DNA from: Bacteroidota bacterium
GTDB taxonomy: Bacteria; Bacteroidota; Bacteroidia; Sphingobacteriales; Sphingobacteriaceae
DNA: 64,000 nt
Direction: 5' to 3'
NCBI GenBank assembly: GCA_018828585.1
Contig: JAHJVW010000020.1
Span: 1-64,000, forward strand
Below the pieces are notes generated by a model. The model did not search any database, had not been told where the DNA came from, and was given only the letters and a program-made list of their open reading frames with translations. Numbering within the stretch: position 1 is the stretch's first letter; the number at the start of each line of letters is the position of its first letter. Shown here piece by piece: positions 19,889-29,175 of the stretch. Position numbers and translations under genes: made by a program.

Positions 19889-21412
19889 TTAATAGCCAGG
19901 ATTTTGGGTTAACACTCCTTTACTTAAATCTATTTGATTTTGTGGAATAGGTAATAATTCGTTTTTACCTACAATGAAAGTTTTGCCTTGTGCTTGTAAT
20001 ACATCAGCAGCGATGCCCCATCTTACAATATCAAAGAAACGTTCGTGTTCCATTCCCAATTCAACTCTTCTTTCATGACGAATTGCATCACGAAGAGCAG
20101 TTTGATCTGTTGTAGTTACATCAGGAAGGATGGCATTATTACCTCCTCTAGCTCTAGCCCTCACACTATTTAATGCAGCTAATGCATTGGTTTTATTTGC
20201 TGTTCCACCTAATTCATTAGCAGCTTCTGCATACATTAATACTACATCAGCATAACGTAAAAGACGTACATTATTCCACCATCCAAAACGATTGCCTATT
20301 TGAGCTCTTCTGGCAGGATCAGTATAAACTTTATTATTATACCTCGGATTAGGTAAGCCTGCTGGAATAGCTTCTCCATAAATAGATGTGCCACCAGCAT
20401 ACAAAATGGTTCTCGCTTTTCTTGGATCATTAGGTTCAAAAGCTGCTTCTAATGCAGTACTAGGAACATTGAATCCCCATCCTAAATCCCATTGCCCAGT
20501 TCCTCTAACTCCCTGAACGTTGCTGTACTGAGAGCCGTAAGCTGTAGGATTTGACGCGGTAGCAGTAGCTTGTACCTCAAAAACTGACTCCTTAGAGTTT
20601 TCGCCACTTTCATTAAAGATTTGAGCATAAGGGGTAGAAAGATCATATTGACCTGAAGTCATCACCTTATTAGCTGCATCCATAGCTTGAGCCCATTTTT
20701 TCTCGTATAAATAAACCTTAGCCAATAAGCCATTTGCGGCACCACTAGTGGCTCGGCCTACAAATTTCGGATCATAGCTAGCAGGTAAATTAGTTGCTGC
20801 AAATGTTAAATCATTCTCAATAAACTGATAAATAGCAGCTGGTTGACTTTGTGGAATGTTAGCTTCAGCAGCTGACTTGGTAATCACGGTATCTACTAAA
20901 GGCACTCTTCCATAACTCCTGACTAACATAAAATAGGCGTATCCACGTAAGAATCTAGCCTCTGCCTGAGCAGCAATTTTTAAATTATCGGGAGTATTTG
21001 GGTTTGGATCCTTTGCCACACGTTCTAAAACGAAATTACATTTGTTGATTAAATCATAATGACCGGTCCAAAAGGCATCTACTAAACCATTACTTGCTGT
21101 AACGCCTAAATTATCCATTTGAATTTGATCTCCACTATCGGCAGGGGTACTCCCTTTGTCGGCATCATCACTTCTGATACTTACGATGCCTATAAACGGC
21201 CAAACGGTAACATTAAAACTTCTTAAAACAGAATAAGCTCCGTTTATAAATTGGTCATAAGGACCAGCACCTTGTGGATAAGGATAATTGTTTTGATTGT
21301 AAGATCCTTGAGCCTCCCTGTTTAGAAAGTCTTTTCTACATCCTGCCGAAACAGAAAGAATAGAGACCACAATAATTGCGATGATGCTCTTTTTATAATT
21401 AAATATTTTCAT
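19889..21412 (-). CDS. SusD/RagB-like glycan-binding lipoprotein
   Basis: A 507-residue surface lipoprotein pairing with the SusC-like receptor whose gene ends 23 nt upstream. The lipobox is VSAGCRKDF; the mature start RKDFLNREAQG, the helix AEARFLRGYAYFMLVR, and the C-terminal RHERRVELGMEHERFFDIVR and LLPIPQNQIDLSKG are typical SusD features, ending LTQNPGY. Given the GH144/GH3 enzymes downstream, it probably binds beta-1,2-glucan chains or cyclic glucans at the cell surface. Confidence 0.95.
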   Translation of the reverse strand: MKIFNYKKSIIAIIVVSILSVSAGCRKDFLNREAQGSYNQNNYPYPQGAGPYDQFINGAYSVLRSFNVTVWPFIGIVSIRSDDADKGSTPADSGDQIQMDNLGVTASNGLVDAFWTGHYDLINKCNFVLERVAKDPNPNTPDNLKIAAQAEARFLRGYAYFMLVRSYGRVPLVDTVITKSAAEANIPQSQPAAIYQFIENDLTFAATNLPASYDPKFVGRATSGAANGLLAKVYLYEKKWAQAMDAANKVMTSGQYDLSTPYAQIFNESGENSKESVFEVQATATASNPTAYGSQYSNVQGVRGTGQWDLGWGFNVPSTALEAAFEPNDPRKARTILYAGGTSIYGEAIPAGLPNPRYNNKVYTDPARRAQIGNRFGWWNNVRLLRYADVVLMYAEAANELGGTANKTNALAALNSVRARARGGNNAILPDVTTTDQTALRDAIRHERRVELGMEHERFFDIVRWGIAADVLQAQGKTFIVGKNELLPIPQNQIDLSKGVLTQNPGY

Positions 21413-21435
21413 TGCTATATTTTTTAAAATGATCT

Positions 21436-24400
21436 TTAGAAAGTTAAGTTAAGTCCAAAAGTGTATATAGATGGAATAGGGTAAATACCGTTATCCGCAC
21501 CTGCACCTATTACATTATCTAATGGAGCTTCTGGCGTATAGCCTGTAGTCTTGCTCCAAGTTTTTAGGTTTTGTCCACTTAAGTAAACCCTTACCGATTG
21601 TAAGCCAACTTTTTGTATCAGCTGCTTAGTAAAGGTATATCCCAACTGAACGGTACGTAACCTGAAATAATCACCTGGCTCTAAATAATAGCTGCTCATC
21701 AAATAATTATTAGAGCGAGTATTGTCTAATATCGGTTCAATATTATTTGTTCCGGGAGCAGTCCAAGCATTTAACCTGTTGGTTTCATAATTTAGGGTTG
21801 CAAAATTAGATGTACGTCTTTGGGTATAAACATAATTACCCGCCACACCTTGACCTTCTAAAACCACATCGAAGTTTTTATATCCTAAAGAAAGGTTCAA
21901 TCCATAATTATAATCTGGGAAAGGAGAGCCTAAATAAGTCCTATCCGCATCGGTAATTTTTCCATCACCATTAATATCAGCATAAGCAATATCTCCTGGC
22001 AAGGAACTATTAAAGGCTGGCATTTTATCTAAATCTGCTGTAGACTGATAAACCCCTGTTTGTTTATATCCGTAAAAATACCCTATAGATTGTCCGGAAT
22101 TGGTACGGTTAGCCCCTCCGTTTCCGCTAATTTGGAAATTAAAGTTGTCTCCAATAGACTCTACATTATTTTTATTGTAACTAAAATTAGGAGTGAAACT
22201 GTAAGTAAAGTCTCCTATTTTATCTCTCCAACCTAAGCTTATCTCAATTCCTTTGTTACTAATAGTTCCCAAATTTGTAAGTAAGTAGCTACTTACGGCA
22301 GGCAAAGGAACTCTGGTTAATATATCTTTAGTGGTTCTATTGTAATAGGTAACATCCCCATTTAATCTGGATTTAAATGCTTGGAATTCCATACCTACAT
22401 CTAAACCTCTGATGACTTCCCAATGTAAATTAGGATCAGATACGTAAGCTGGACTAACAGATGGATAAACGTTATTTCCGAAAACACCCACATCGGTAAC
22501 GTTTAATCCAGGAAGGTATAAGTTTTCGCCAAAGCCTTGAGCATTTCCTAAAGTACCCCAAGAACCTCTTAGTTTTAAAAAGTCTAAACCTTTCACATGA
22601 TCTTTAAAGAATTGCTCTTCACTAATTACCCAACCTAAACCAACACTTCCAAAAGTTCCCCATCTATTTTCAGGAGCAAATTTTGAAATTCCATCTCTTC
22701 TGATAGAAGCATTTAAAAGGTATCTATTTTTAAAAGAGTAATTCACACGACTGAAATAAGATTCCTGAGCGGACTCGCTACCTCCGCCACCATAGTTACC
22801 TGGATTAGCCGTATTTGCAATATTCAAATACCAGAAGTCAGGATTATTAGGAATATTAAGAGTAGTATCTCTTCTATTTCCATTGATACTTTGATCGGCT
22901 GTGTATAAAGTGGTGAAACCAGCCAAAGCAGTTAGCTTATGATCCTTATTAATGGTGGTTTCATAAGTTAAAGTTTGATCTTGCTGGAATTTTCTATAAT
23001 TAGCTTCACTTTGGTTTACAGAAGTTTTAATGCTATTATCTATAGTAGTGGTAGTTGGAATAGTTCCTTCTCCTAAATTAATAAAGCTAAAAGGCAAAGG
23101 CGAATATCCTCTGGATTCGTTAAAGCTTAAATCTGTATAGAAAGAAGACCTAAAAGTAAATTTCTTTAAGAACTTAATCTCAGCAAAAATATTTCCAACT
23201 ACTCTATATCCTTTATTGATGGAAGTCTTATCATTTCTATTTAAAGCCGCAATTGGATTACCTACCTGAGCCCTTTGGAATGAAGGCATGCTGTAATAGG
23301 TATTGGCATCTTGTCTTACCCCAACAATTGGTGCAGCCCAAAGTGCATTATTTAAAGTGACATCAGCAGGGTTAGAGATATAATGGAATCCATTCAAATC
23401 TCCACCCACCTTAATATTATCATTAAACTTAATTTCTTCATTTAACCTAAAGGTGTATTTCTCGAATTTACTATTTCTTAATACTCCATCCTGATTACTG
23501 TAACCTACATTAACCAGTGTGGTTGATTTATCACCACTATTAGAAATGCTCAGGTTGTTGTTAGTCATTGAGGCAGTTTTAAAAATTAAATCTTGCCAAT
23601 TGGTATTAGCCGTATAATTAGTAAAATCAAAAGGTGCTGCATTTAAATTGGTCAATTGTGCTGAATACAATTTCTTGAAACCGGCAGCATCTACTACATC
23701 AATTTGATTAGGCACTTTTTGCACACCCGCTGAGCTTTGGAAAGATATTCTTGTACTTCCTTTTTCAGCTCTTTTTGTTGTAATCACAATTACACCGTTT
23801 CCTCCTTGAATACCAAAAATCGCAGTTGATGATGGATCTTTAAGCACCTCCACACTTTGAATATCTGAGGAATTCAGATAATCTATGTTAGTTTGAATTA
23901 CTCCATCAACCACATAGATAGGATTTGCAGAATTAGTACTATTTACTCCTCTAATTCTTACGGTTGGTGCAGCACCCGGAGTTCCGTTATTTACAATGGT
24001 TAAACCAGCAACTTTTCCCTGTAAAGAAGAAATAGGGTTGGTGTTGGGAGACTTGGCAATATCTTCTCCTTTTACAGAACTAATAGATCCTGTTAAGTCT
24101 CTCTTTCTTTGAGAGCCGTAACCAATTACCACTACTTGATTAAGTTGTTGGTTAGATGAAGCTAATTGAGCATTAATCACATTTTGCCCATTAACCCTAA
24201 TTTCTTGAGCAACATAGCCCAAGTACGTGAAAACTAACACTCCATTTGATGGAACATTAATGGCATAGCTACCATTCAAATCTGTTTGCGTAGCAGCAGT
24301 TGAACCTTTCACAGTAATGCTTACTCCTATTAGTGTTTCATTGCTATTAGCATCTATTACCTTTCCGGTAACTTTAATGCTTTGTGCAAAAACATAATTA

Positions 24401-24444
24401 ATGGAGAAAAGACATAGTAATACTAGTAGAACTTTTCGTTTCAT
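21436..24444 (-). CDS. SusC-like TonB-dependent receptor of the glucan locus
   Basis: A 1002-residue outer-membrane importer, first gene of the enzyme operon. It has a signal peptide ending NYVFAQ, a carboxypeptidase-D regulatory-like domain (about 23-100), a TonB-box-like NQVVVIGYGSQRKRDLTGS, a plug with ALQGKVAGLTI-type and FGIQGGNGVIVITTKR motifs, and a barrel ending FGLNLTF. The roughly 250 nt upstream carry repeated 13-bp motifs likely to bind the regulator encoded just beyond. Import of beta-1,2-glucooligosaccharides is inferred from the downstream hydrolases. Confidence 0.95.
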   Translation of the reverse strand: MKRKVLLVLLCLFSINYVFAQSIKVTGKVIDANSNETLIGVSITVKGSTAATQTDLNGSYAINVPSNGVLVFTYLGYVAQEIRVNGQNVINAQLASSNQQLNQVVVIGYGSQRKRDLTGSISSVKGEDIAKSPNTNPISSLQGKVAGLTIVNNGTPGAAPTVRIRGVNSTNSANPIYVVDGVIQTNIDYLNSSDIQSVEVLKDPSSTAIFGIQGGNGVIVITTKRAEKGSTRISFQSSAGVQKVPNQIDVVDAAGFKKLYSAQLTNLNAAPFDFTNYTANTNWQDLIFKTASMTNNNLSISNSGDKSTTLVNVGYSNQDGVLRNSKFEKYTFRLNEEIKFNDNIKVGGDLNGFHYISNPADVTLNNALWAAPIVGVRQDANTYYSMPSFQRAQVGNPIAALNRNDKTSINKGYRVVGNIFAEIKFLKKFTFRSSFYTDLSFNESRGYSPLPFSFINLGEGTIPTTTTIDNSIKTSVNQSEANYRKFQQDQTLTYETTINKDHKLTALAGFTTLYTADQSINGNRRDTTLNIPNNPDFWYLNIANTANPGNYGGGGSESAQESYFSRVNYSFKNRYLLNASIRRDGISKFAPENRWGTFGSVGLGWVISEEQFFKDHVKGLDFLKLRGSWGTLGNAQGFGENLYLPGLNVTDVGVFGNNVYPSVSPAYVSDPNLHWEVIRGLDVGMEFQAFKSRLNGDVTYYNRTTKDILTRVPLPAVSSYLLTNLGTISNKGIEISLGWRDKIGDFTYSFTPNFSYNKNNVESIGDNFNFQISGNGGANRTNSGQSIGYFYGYKQTGVYQSTADLDKMPAFNSSLPGDIAYADINGDGKITDADRTYLGSPFPDYNYGLNLSLGYKNFDVVLEGQGVAGNYVYTQRRTSNFATLNYETNRLNAWTAPGTNNIEPILDNTRSNNYLMSSYYLEPGDYFRLRTVQLGYTFTKQLIQKVGLQSVRVYLSGQNLKTWSKTTGYTPEAPLDNVIGAGADNGIYPIPSIYTFGLNLTF

Positions 24445-24523
24445 AATTTGGTCTTATATTTTTTAATTGGTAATATAAATCTCAGTTAATTTTAAACTTA
24501 CACCAAAAAAAACACCTCAACAT

Positions 24524-24696
24524 CACTACATCATTAGAAATAAGTTATAACATCAAAGAGGATAAAAAACATGTATCATCGAGCATAATAGGTGTTTAAA
24601 GGTTTCATAACATGGTTTTACACTACATCAAATGAGCTAAAAGAATTAGCAGAATTAAAGAACTTATTTTACACTATGAGAGGTAATGATGTAATG
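24524..24696 (-). promoter_or_regulatory. Repeated 13-bp motif and direct repeats upstream of susC
   Basis: The gap between regulator and susC holds CACTACATCATTA at 24524-24536, CACTACATCAAAT at 24621-24633 (11 of 13 identical), and TAATGATGTAATG at 24684-24696, whose complement CATTACATCATTA matches 12 of 13. TTTTACACTA occurs exactly twice, at 24616-24625 and 24667-24676, 51 bp apart. Such clustered sites in the only long gap of the locus look like binding sites for the adjacent regulator. I could not place a convincing TAnnTTTG box. Confidence 0.55.
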
Positions 24697-27579
24697 CTAT
24701 AGTTCTATTAAAAACTCAACTAGATTTTTATCATGATCTAAGTCTAATTTCTTTCTTAACCTGTATCTTCTAATCTCAATCCCCCTTACACTAATATTTA
24801 GAAGTGAGGCCATTTCTTTACTGCTCATGTTCATTCTAAGGTAAGCGCAAAGTTTTAAATCATTGGGCACCAAATCGGGGTGATTCATTTTTAGTTTTTT
24901 GAAAAAGTTTTCATGAGTTTCATTAAAACTGATTTCAAATAAATTCCAATCCCGTTCATCGTTCATCCCATCGTCAATAATTTTTCTGATGCGTTTTAAC
25001 TGATCATCTTTTAGTTTATTTCCTCTTTCATCACTAAGGTGAGTAAGTTCATCTGTTATTTTTTGTAGCAACTCGTTTTTATAAACAATATTCATGGCCG
25101 AGTTAGTAATCTCTCTGCTCTTACTGTCTAGTTCCGCTTGTAGCTTTTCATTTTTAAGTTGAATGAGCTTTTGCTCATTGATGAGTGCTTCTTCCTTTAG
25201 ATGTTCTTGTTTCTCCAGCTCCATTTGTTCTTTAATTTCTAACTGATGTTTCTCCAGCTTTCTGAAATAAGAGACCCTGAGATAATAAATTAATAACAAG
25301 GCAATGAAGATATAGATCATCCATGCCCAAATTGTAAGATAAAAAGGCGGTAAAATGGTGAAAGAAAAAATACTTATATCAGAAATCTCCTTACCATTAA
25401 GTCTTGCCCTTACTTTAAAAGTGTAATCGCCATAAGGCAAATTGGTAAAATCCTTTTGGCTTTGTTTAGACCAATCTGACCATCTATCAGAGTAGCCCTC
25501 CAGATTATATTGATACTCCTTCTTTGCTTGCCGATAATAAGGCAAAGCGTAATTAATTCTGATACTATTCTGGCTGTTTTTAATTTTAATATTTTGAGCC
25601 CTTGATCCACTTTCTGTAAGAAGAACATTTCCATTGGTGATGTTTTCTACCCTACCTATGAATAAAGACGGAAGCTTGGCCCGCGAAGTATGATTGTTTG
25701 TATCATAGATTACAAAACCATCATCCACGCTAATCAAAAAGAGATGATTATTGATTTGTGATACATTCTCATAATCCTGCACCATACGGCCATTCAGGAT
25801 ACTGAACTGATTAGAATCTACCTTCACCTGACCTGGCTGCCTGAAATCTACCCAAGCCACTCTTCCATGATCTATAAACCAATACTGATGTTCATCTGCC
25901 CTAATTACTTTATTTGATTTGGCAAATGCTCCCAACTTTTGATTAAGCGCTGCAAAAGGAGTAAATCGATCGTTGATATCGTCATAGGAGTAAAAGCCTC
26001 GATCGGTACTGAAAATCATTCGACTATCTAGGTTAAATACGTTCACAGAATAGGTAGTAGGCAAACCGTCCTTTTCACTATATTCTCGTTCAGTTTTAAC
26101 TTTGGTTAAGTCATCGCTCAATACGAGTTTAAAAATCCCCTTATAGGGATGACTCACCCATATATTCCCTTTGACATCTTGTTCCACATATCTCGCTGGG
26201 TCTCTAAATCCCTCTACTTTATGAGAAAACTGATATTGATCTCCCACCTTTTTATAAACTGCTAAACCAGTATAAGTACCTTGAATCAATTGGTTTTGAC
26301 TAAGATTTAAGCGATGTAAAGTCCATCCTCCGCTGAGATTAGATATCCGTTGAATTTGCGTTCCTACTACTTTAAATGTACCCGTATTATGACCACAAAA
26401 TAATTCCCCATCAATTTCTGCTAACTCCCAAACCTGCCCCTGCGAGTTAGGTATTAACTTAAAATCAAAACTCTGACGGTTAGCTTGCTCATCATTCCAT
26501 GTACTGTAATACAAACCCTGGTTGGTACCTAAATAAATATATCCTTTGTAAATAATACTTGAATAAACGGTACCAAAAGAGCCAGTTTTATCAAAGTAGA
26601 AATATAAAGGCGAGTTAAGCTCTATTCGGTCGATTCCATTATCTAAACCTTCCCACAAATTTTGATCATCATCTGTGAAGAGACTTAAAACAGTATTATT
26701 TTGTAATCCGCTAGATTTATTGAGCTGCTGTACTGTATGTCCATTTTTATCAATAATGATTACACCATTTAAAATAGTACCGAAAGCATAATGATCTTGG
26801 AACAAACGAACACCATTATTTAACTGATAAGTGCTTAGAAAATTAGATGCAGGGATTTTCCATGGCTTAAAACCTTGACCATCATAAATAAACAAACCGT
26901 CTTTGGCAGTGCCGATGAGGTATTCATGTTCTTGAAATGGTAAAATGGAGAGAACTCCAGAAACTCCTAAAACCTCACTACCTGGTAAATGTGTTAATTG
27001 ATTTCCTTTAAGCTCAAATAAACCAGAATTATGCACCTCGACAAAAAACCTCTTCCCTACTTTAAACAGGAAAAGAAAAGAGGCGCTACTCCTTACTACC
27101 TCTATTTTTCCATTTTCATAAATGAATATGGCAGCAAATGATTGAAAAATTACCCGATTCCCATCCACATAGATTTTCCAGATCTCATCATGCAATAAAG
27201 TAGAATCTTTAACCAGCGTAGTGAGTGAATGATATTTTAAAATAGCGTTGGCATCATAAGCCCAATAGCCAAACTCACCGAAAGCACCAGTATAAATTCT
27301 TCCTTTTTTATCAGCTACGACTGACCTTACGATTAAATGATGAGGAATCTGATGCGTTTGCCAGAATTTACCATCGAAAGAAAGTAATCCTTCAGAATTT
27401 CCAAAATAAAAAATCCCATACTCATCCTGAGTAATCGACCAGTTTTGGTTCCCGGCCTGATAAACTGCTTTGGTGTAATTCTCTACATAAGGAACTCCAA
27501 CGTTTTGGATACTTTGCCCTTGTGCATCAAAAAAAATAAATAGGATGCAGAGTGATGCTAAAAAAGCTTTGAACCTCAT
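24697..27579 (-). CDS. Membrane-spanning sensor-regulator: propeller, Y_Y_Y domain, TM, LuxR-type HTH
   Basis: A 960-residue likely regulator of the downstream glucan locus. A signal peptide (ending FFDAQGQ) leads to a large periplasmic region of two-component-regulator propeller repeats (for example LFTDDDQNLWEGLDNGI). A Y_Y_Y domain (about 665-740; YQYNLEGYSDRWSDW) follows, then one transmembrane helix (about 746-768), a coiled coil with long Glu/Lys helices, and a C-terminal GerE/LuxR-like HTH (about 905-955; SSKEMASLLNISVRGIEIRR). Unlike hybrid two-component PUL sensors it has no histidine kinase or receiver domain, so signalling should be direct, like a one-component system. The same strand and position just upstream of susC support control of this locus. 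Confidence 0.88.
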   Translation of the reverse strand: MRFKAFLASLCILFIFFDAQGQSIQNVGVPYVENYTKAVYQAGNQNWSITQDEYGIFYFGNSEGLLSFDGKFWQTHQIPHHLIVRSVVADKKGRIYTGAFGEFGYWAYDANAILKYHSLTTLVKDSTLLHDEIWKIYVDGNRVIFQSFAAIFIYENGKIEVVRSSASFLFLFKVGKRFFVEVHNSGLFELKGNQLTHLPGSEVLGVSGVLSILPFQEHEYLIGTAKDGLFIYDGQGFKPWKIPASNFLSTYQLNNGVRLFQDHYAFGTILNGVIIIDKNGHTVQQLNKSSGLQNNTVLSLFTDDDQNLWEGLDNGIDRIELNSPLYFYFDKTGSFGTVYSSIIYKGYIYLGTNQGLYYSTWNDEQANRQSFDFKLIPNSQGQVWELAEIDGELFCGHNTGTFKVVGTQIQRISNLSGGWTLHRLNLSQNQLIQGTYTGLAVYKKVGDQYQFSHKVEGFRDPARYVEQDVKGNIWVSHPYKGIFKLVLSDDLTKVKTEREYSEKDGLPTTYSVNVFNLDSRMIFSTDRGFYSYDDINDRFTPFAALNQKLGAFAKSNKVIRADEHQYWFIDHGRVAWVDFRQPGQVKVDSNQFSILNGRMVQDYENVSQINNHLFLISVDDGFVIYDTNNHTSRAKLPSLFIGRVENITNGNVLLTESGSRAQNIKIKNSQNSIRINYALPYYRQAKKEYQYNLEGYSDRWSDWSKQSQKDFTNLPYGDYTFKVRARLNGKEISDISIFSFTILPPFYLTIWAWMIYIFIALLLIYYLRVSYFRKLEKHQLEIKEQMELEKQEHLKEEALINEQKLIQLKNEKLQAELDSKSREITNSAMNIVYKNELLQKITDELTHLSDERGNKLKDDQLKRIRKIIDDGMNDERDWNLFEISFNETHENFFKKLKMNHPDLVPNDLKLCAYLRMNMSSKEMASLLNISVRGIEIRRYRLRKKLDLDHDKNLVEFLIEL

Positions 27580-27671
27580 GGATGACTAATCATAAAAAAC
27601 TGAAACAGCGTAATTTAATTTTTATATTACAAATTGGTATGACTCTAAGTTAAATTAAATTTCAATAATCT

Positions 27672-28346
27672 TTAAAGTGTTGGTTTTAATACTTTCCATA
27701 CATTTTCAGCCAATACCTTAGCTCCTTCCTTATTGGGATGGATACCATCATTCTGATTCAATTTTGGCACACCTCCTACTCCGTCCAATAAAAATGGGAC
27801 AAAAAGCATATTGTTCTTTTTCGCTAAATCGTAAAATAATTCTCTGAAATCACTGGTATATTTATCGCCCATATTTGGTGGCATTTGCATACCCTCCATC
27901 ACTAATTTAGCGTCTGGATATTTGGCTTTCACCTTATCAATAATAGCCTGTAAGTTAGAAGTGGTTTCTTTCACAGAGATCCCTCTTAAACCATCATTAG
28001 CCCCCAATTCTAAAATAAAAATATGAACAGGTTGTTTTAAAATCCAATCGATACGGCTTAACCCACCAGCGGAAGTTTCTCCACTTAAGCCTCCATTAAT
28101 GATATGATAAGGCAAATTCAAAGAATCAATTTTATTTTGGATGAGTGCAGGGTAAGCTTGAGAGGCGTCTTCCAATCCATAACCAGCGGTGAGACTTGTT
28201 CCAAAAAACAGAATGTTCTGTTTAGCAGTTTGTGGCTGATTAAATGAACTATCGGCTTCTTGCTGCTCTTTAGCTTGCTTATTGTTGTTACCACAAGCGG
28301 CCATAAAGAGTGAAATGATTAAAAGTACTGATGAAACACGTAACAT
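27672..28346 (-). CDS. tesA: TesA-like arylesterase / lysophospholipase (SGNH)
   Basis: A 224-residue exported SGNH hydrolase. The signal ends with a lipobox, MAACGNNN, so the mature form is probably a lipoprotein. The motifs are FFGTSLTAGYG (nucleophile Ser), GGLSGETSAGG, ELGANDGLRG and the Asp/His pair in DGIHPNKEGAKV. This matches TesA-type thioesterase/protease I/lysophospholipase L1. It is transcribed divergently from an ABC ATPase-permease pair resembling YbbA-YbbP, the same arrangement as tesA-ybbAP in Escherichia coli. Substrate range is not deducible. Confidence 0.88.
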   Translation of the reverse strand: MLRVSSVLLIISLFMAACGNNNKQAKEQQEADSSFNQPQTAKQNILFFGTSLTAGYGLEDASQAYPALIQNKIDSLNLPYHIINGGLSGETSAGGLSRIDWILKQPVHIFILELGANDGLRGISVKETTSNLQAIIDKVKAKYPDAKLVMEGMQMPPNMGDKYTSDFRELFYDLAKKNNMLFVPFLLDGVGGVPKLNQNDGIHPNKEGAKVLAENVWKVLKPTL

Positions 28347-28453
28347 ATAGGTGTAAAATAAATCTAAAATGAATTTAAACTGTTAGAACGATAAATCTAA
28401 CAGATATTTTATAGTTAAGTTTAATCAATAGGTATTTAATCTAAATATACACG

Positions 28454-29158
28454 ATGCAAGATCAGGCTATTCTTGAAATAAAAAACGTAGGCAAAGTCTA
28501 TAAAAGTGCTGGAAAATCTTTGGCAGTTTTAAAAGATATTAGTTTTACAGTAAATAAAGGTTCCTCCGTTGCCATCACAGGTGCATCCGGAAGTGGTAAA
28601 ACCACTTTATTAGGTCTGTGTGCAGGCTTAGATAAAGCAAGCTCTGGTGAAGTCATCTTGAACAACATCCATCTCAATCACTTAAGCGAAGATGAATTGG
28701 CCGCAACCAGAAATCAAAATATTGGTTTCATTTTCCAGAATTTTCAGTTAATGCCCACCTTAACAGCTTTAGAGAATGTGATGGTACCAATGGAATTGAG
28801 AGGAGAAAAAAATATTAGACATGCAGCTTTAGAATTATTAGACAAAGTAGGATTAGCTGATCGTTCACATCATTATCCTATACAGCTTTCTGGAGGCGAG
28901 CAGCAACGTGTTTCTTTAGCCAGAGCATTTTCTAATCGTCCGGCTATTTTATTTGCCGATGAACCTACTGGGAATTTAGATGGAGAAACCAGTATAAAAA
29001 TTGAAAAACTGCTGTTTGATTTAAATACCAAAGCTGGTACCACACTGGTCATCGTCACTCATGATTTGGAGTTGGCATCAAGAACTCACCGAATTATTAA
29101 ACTAAAGAGTGGCGAATTAATTAGTGATGAATCAGTTGCCCATACTCAACCAGTCTAG
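28454..29158 (+). CDS. ybbA: YbbA-like ABC transporter ATP-binding protein
   Basis: A 234-residue ATPase of the LolD/MacB/YbbA group. The Walker A is GASGSGKTT, the Q-loop FIFQNFQLM, the ABC signature LSGGEQQRVSLARAF, Walker B ILFADEPTGNLD, and the H-loop TLVIVTHD. It should power the permease encoded 17 nt downstream. The divergent tesA-like neighbour reproduces the enterobacterial tesA-ybbA-ybbP layout, suggesting a linked role in the envelope, although the substrate of YbbAP-type systems is not established. Confidence 0.92.
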   Translation: MQDQAILEIKNVGKVYKSAGKSLAVLKDISFTVNKGSSVAITGASGSGKTTLLGLCAGLDKASSGEVILNNIHLNHLSEDELAATRNQNIGFIFQNFQLMPTLTALENVMVPMELRGEKNIRHAALELLDKVGLADRSHHYPIQLSGGEQQRVSLARAFSNRPAILFADEPTGNLDGETSIKIEKLLFDLNTKAGTTLVIVTHDLELASRTHRIIKLKSGELISDESVAHTQPV

Positions 29159-29175
29159 TCTCTAAATAGCTACAA

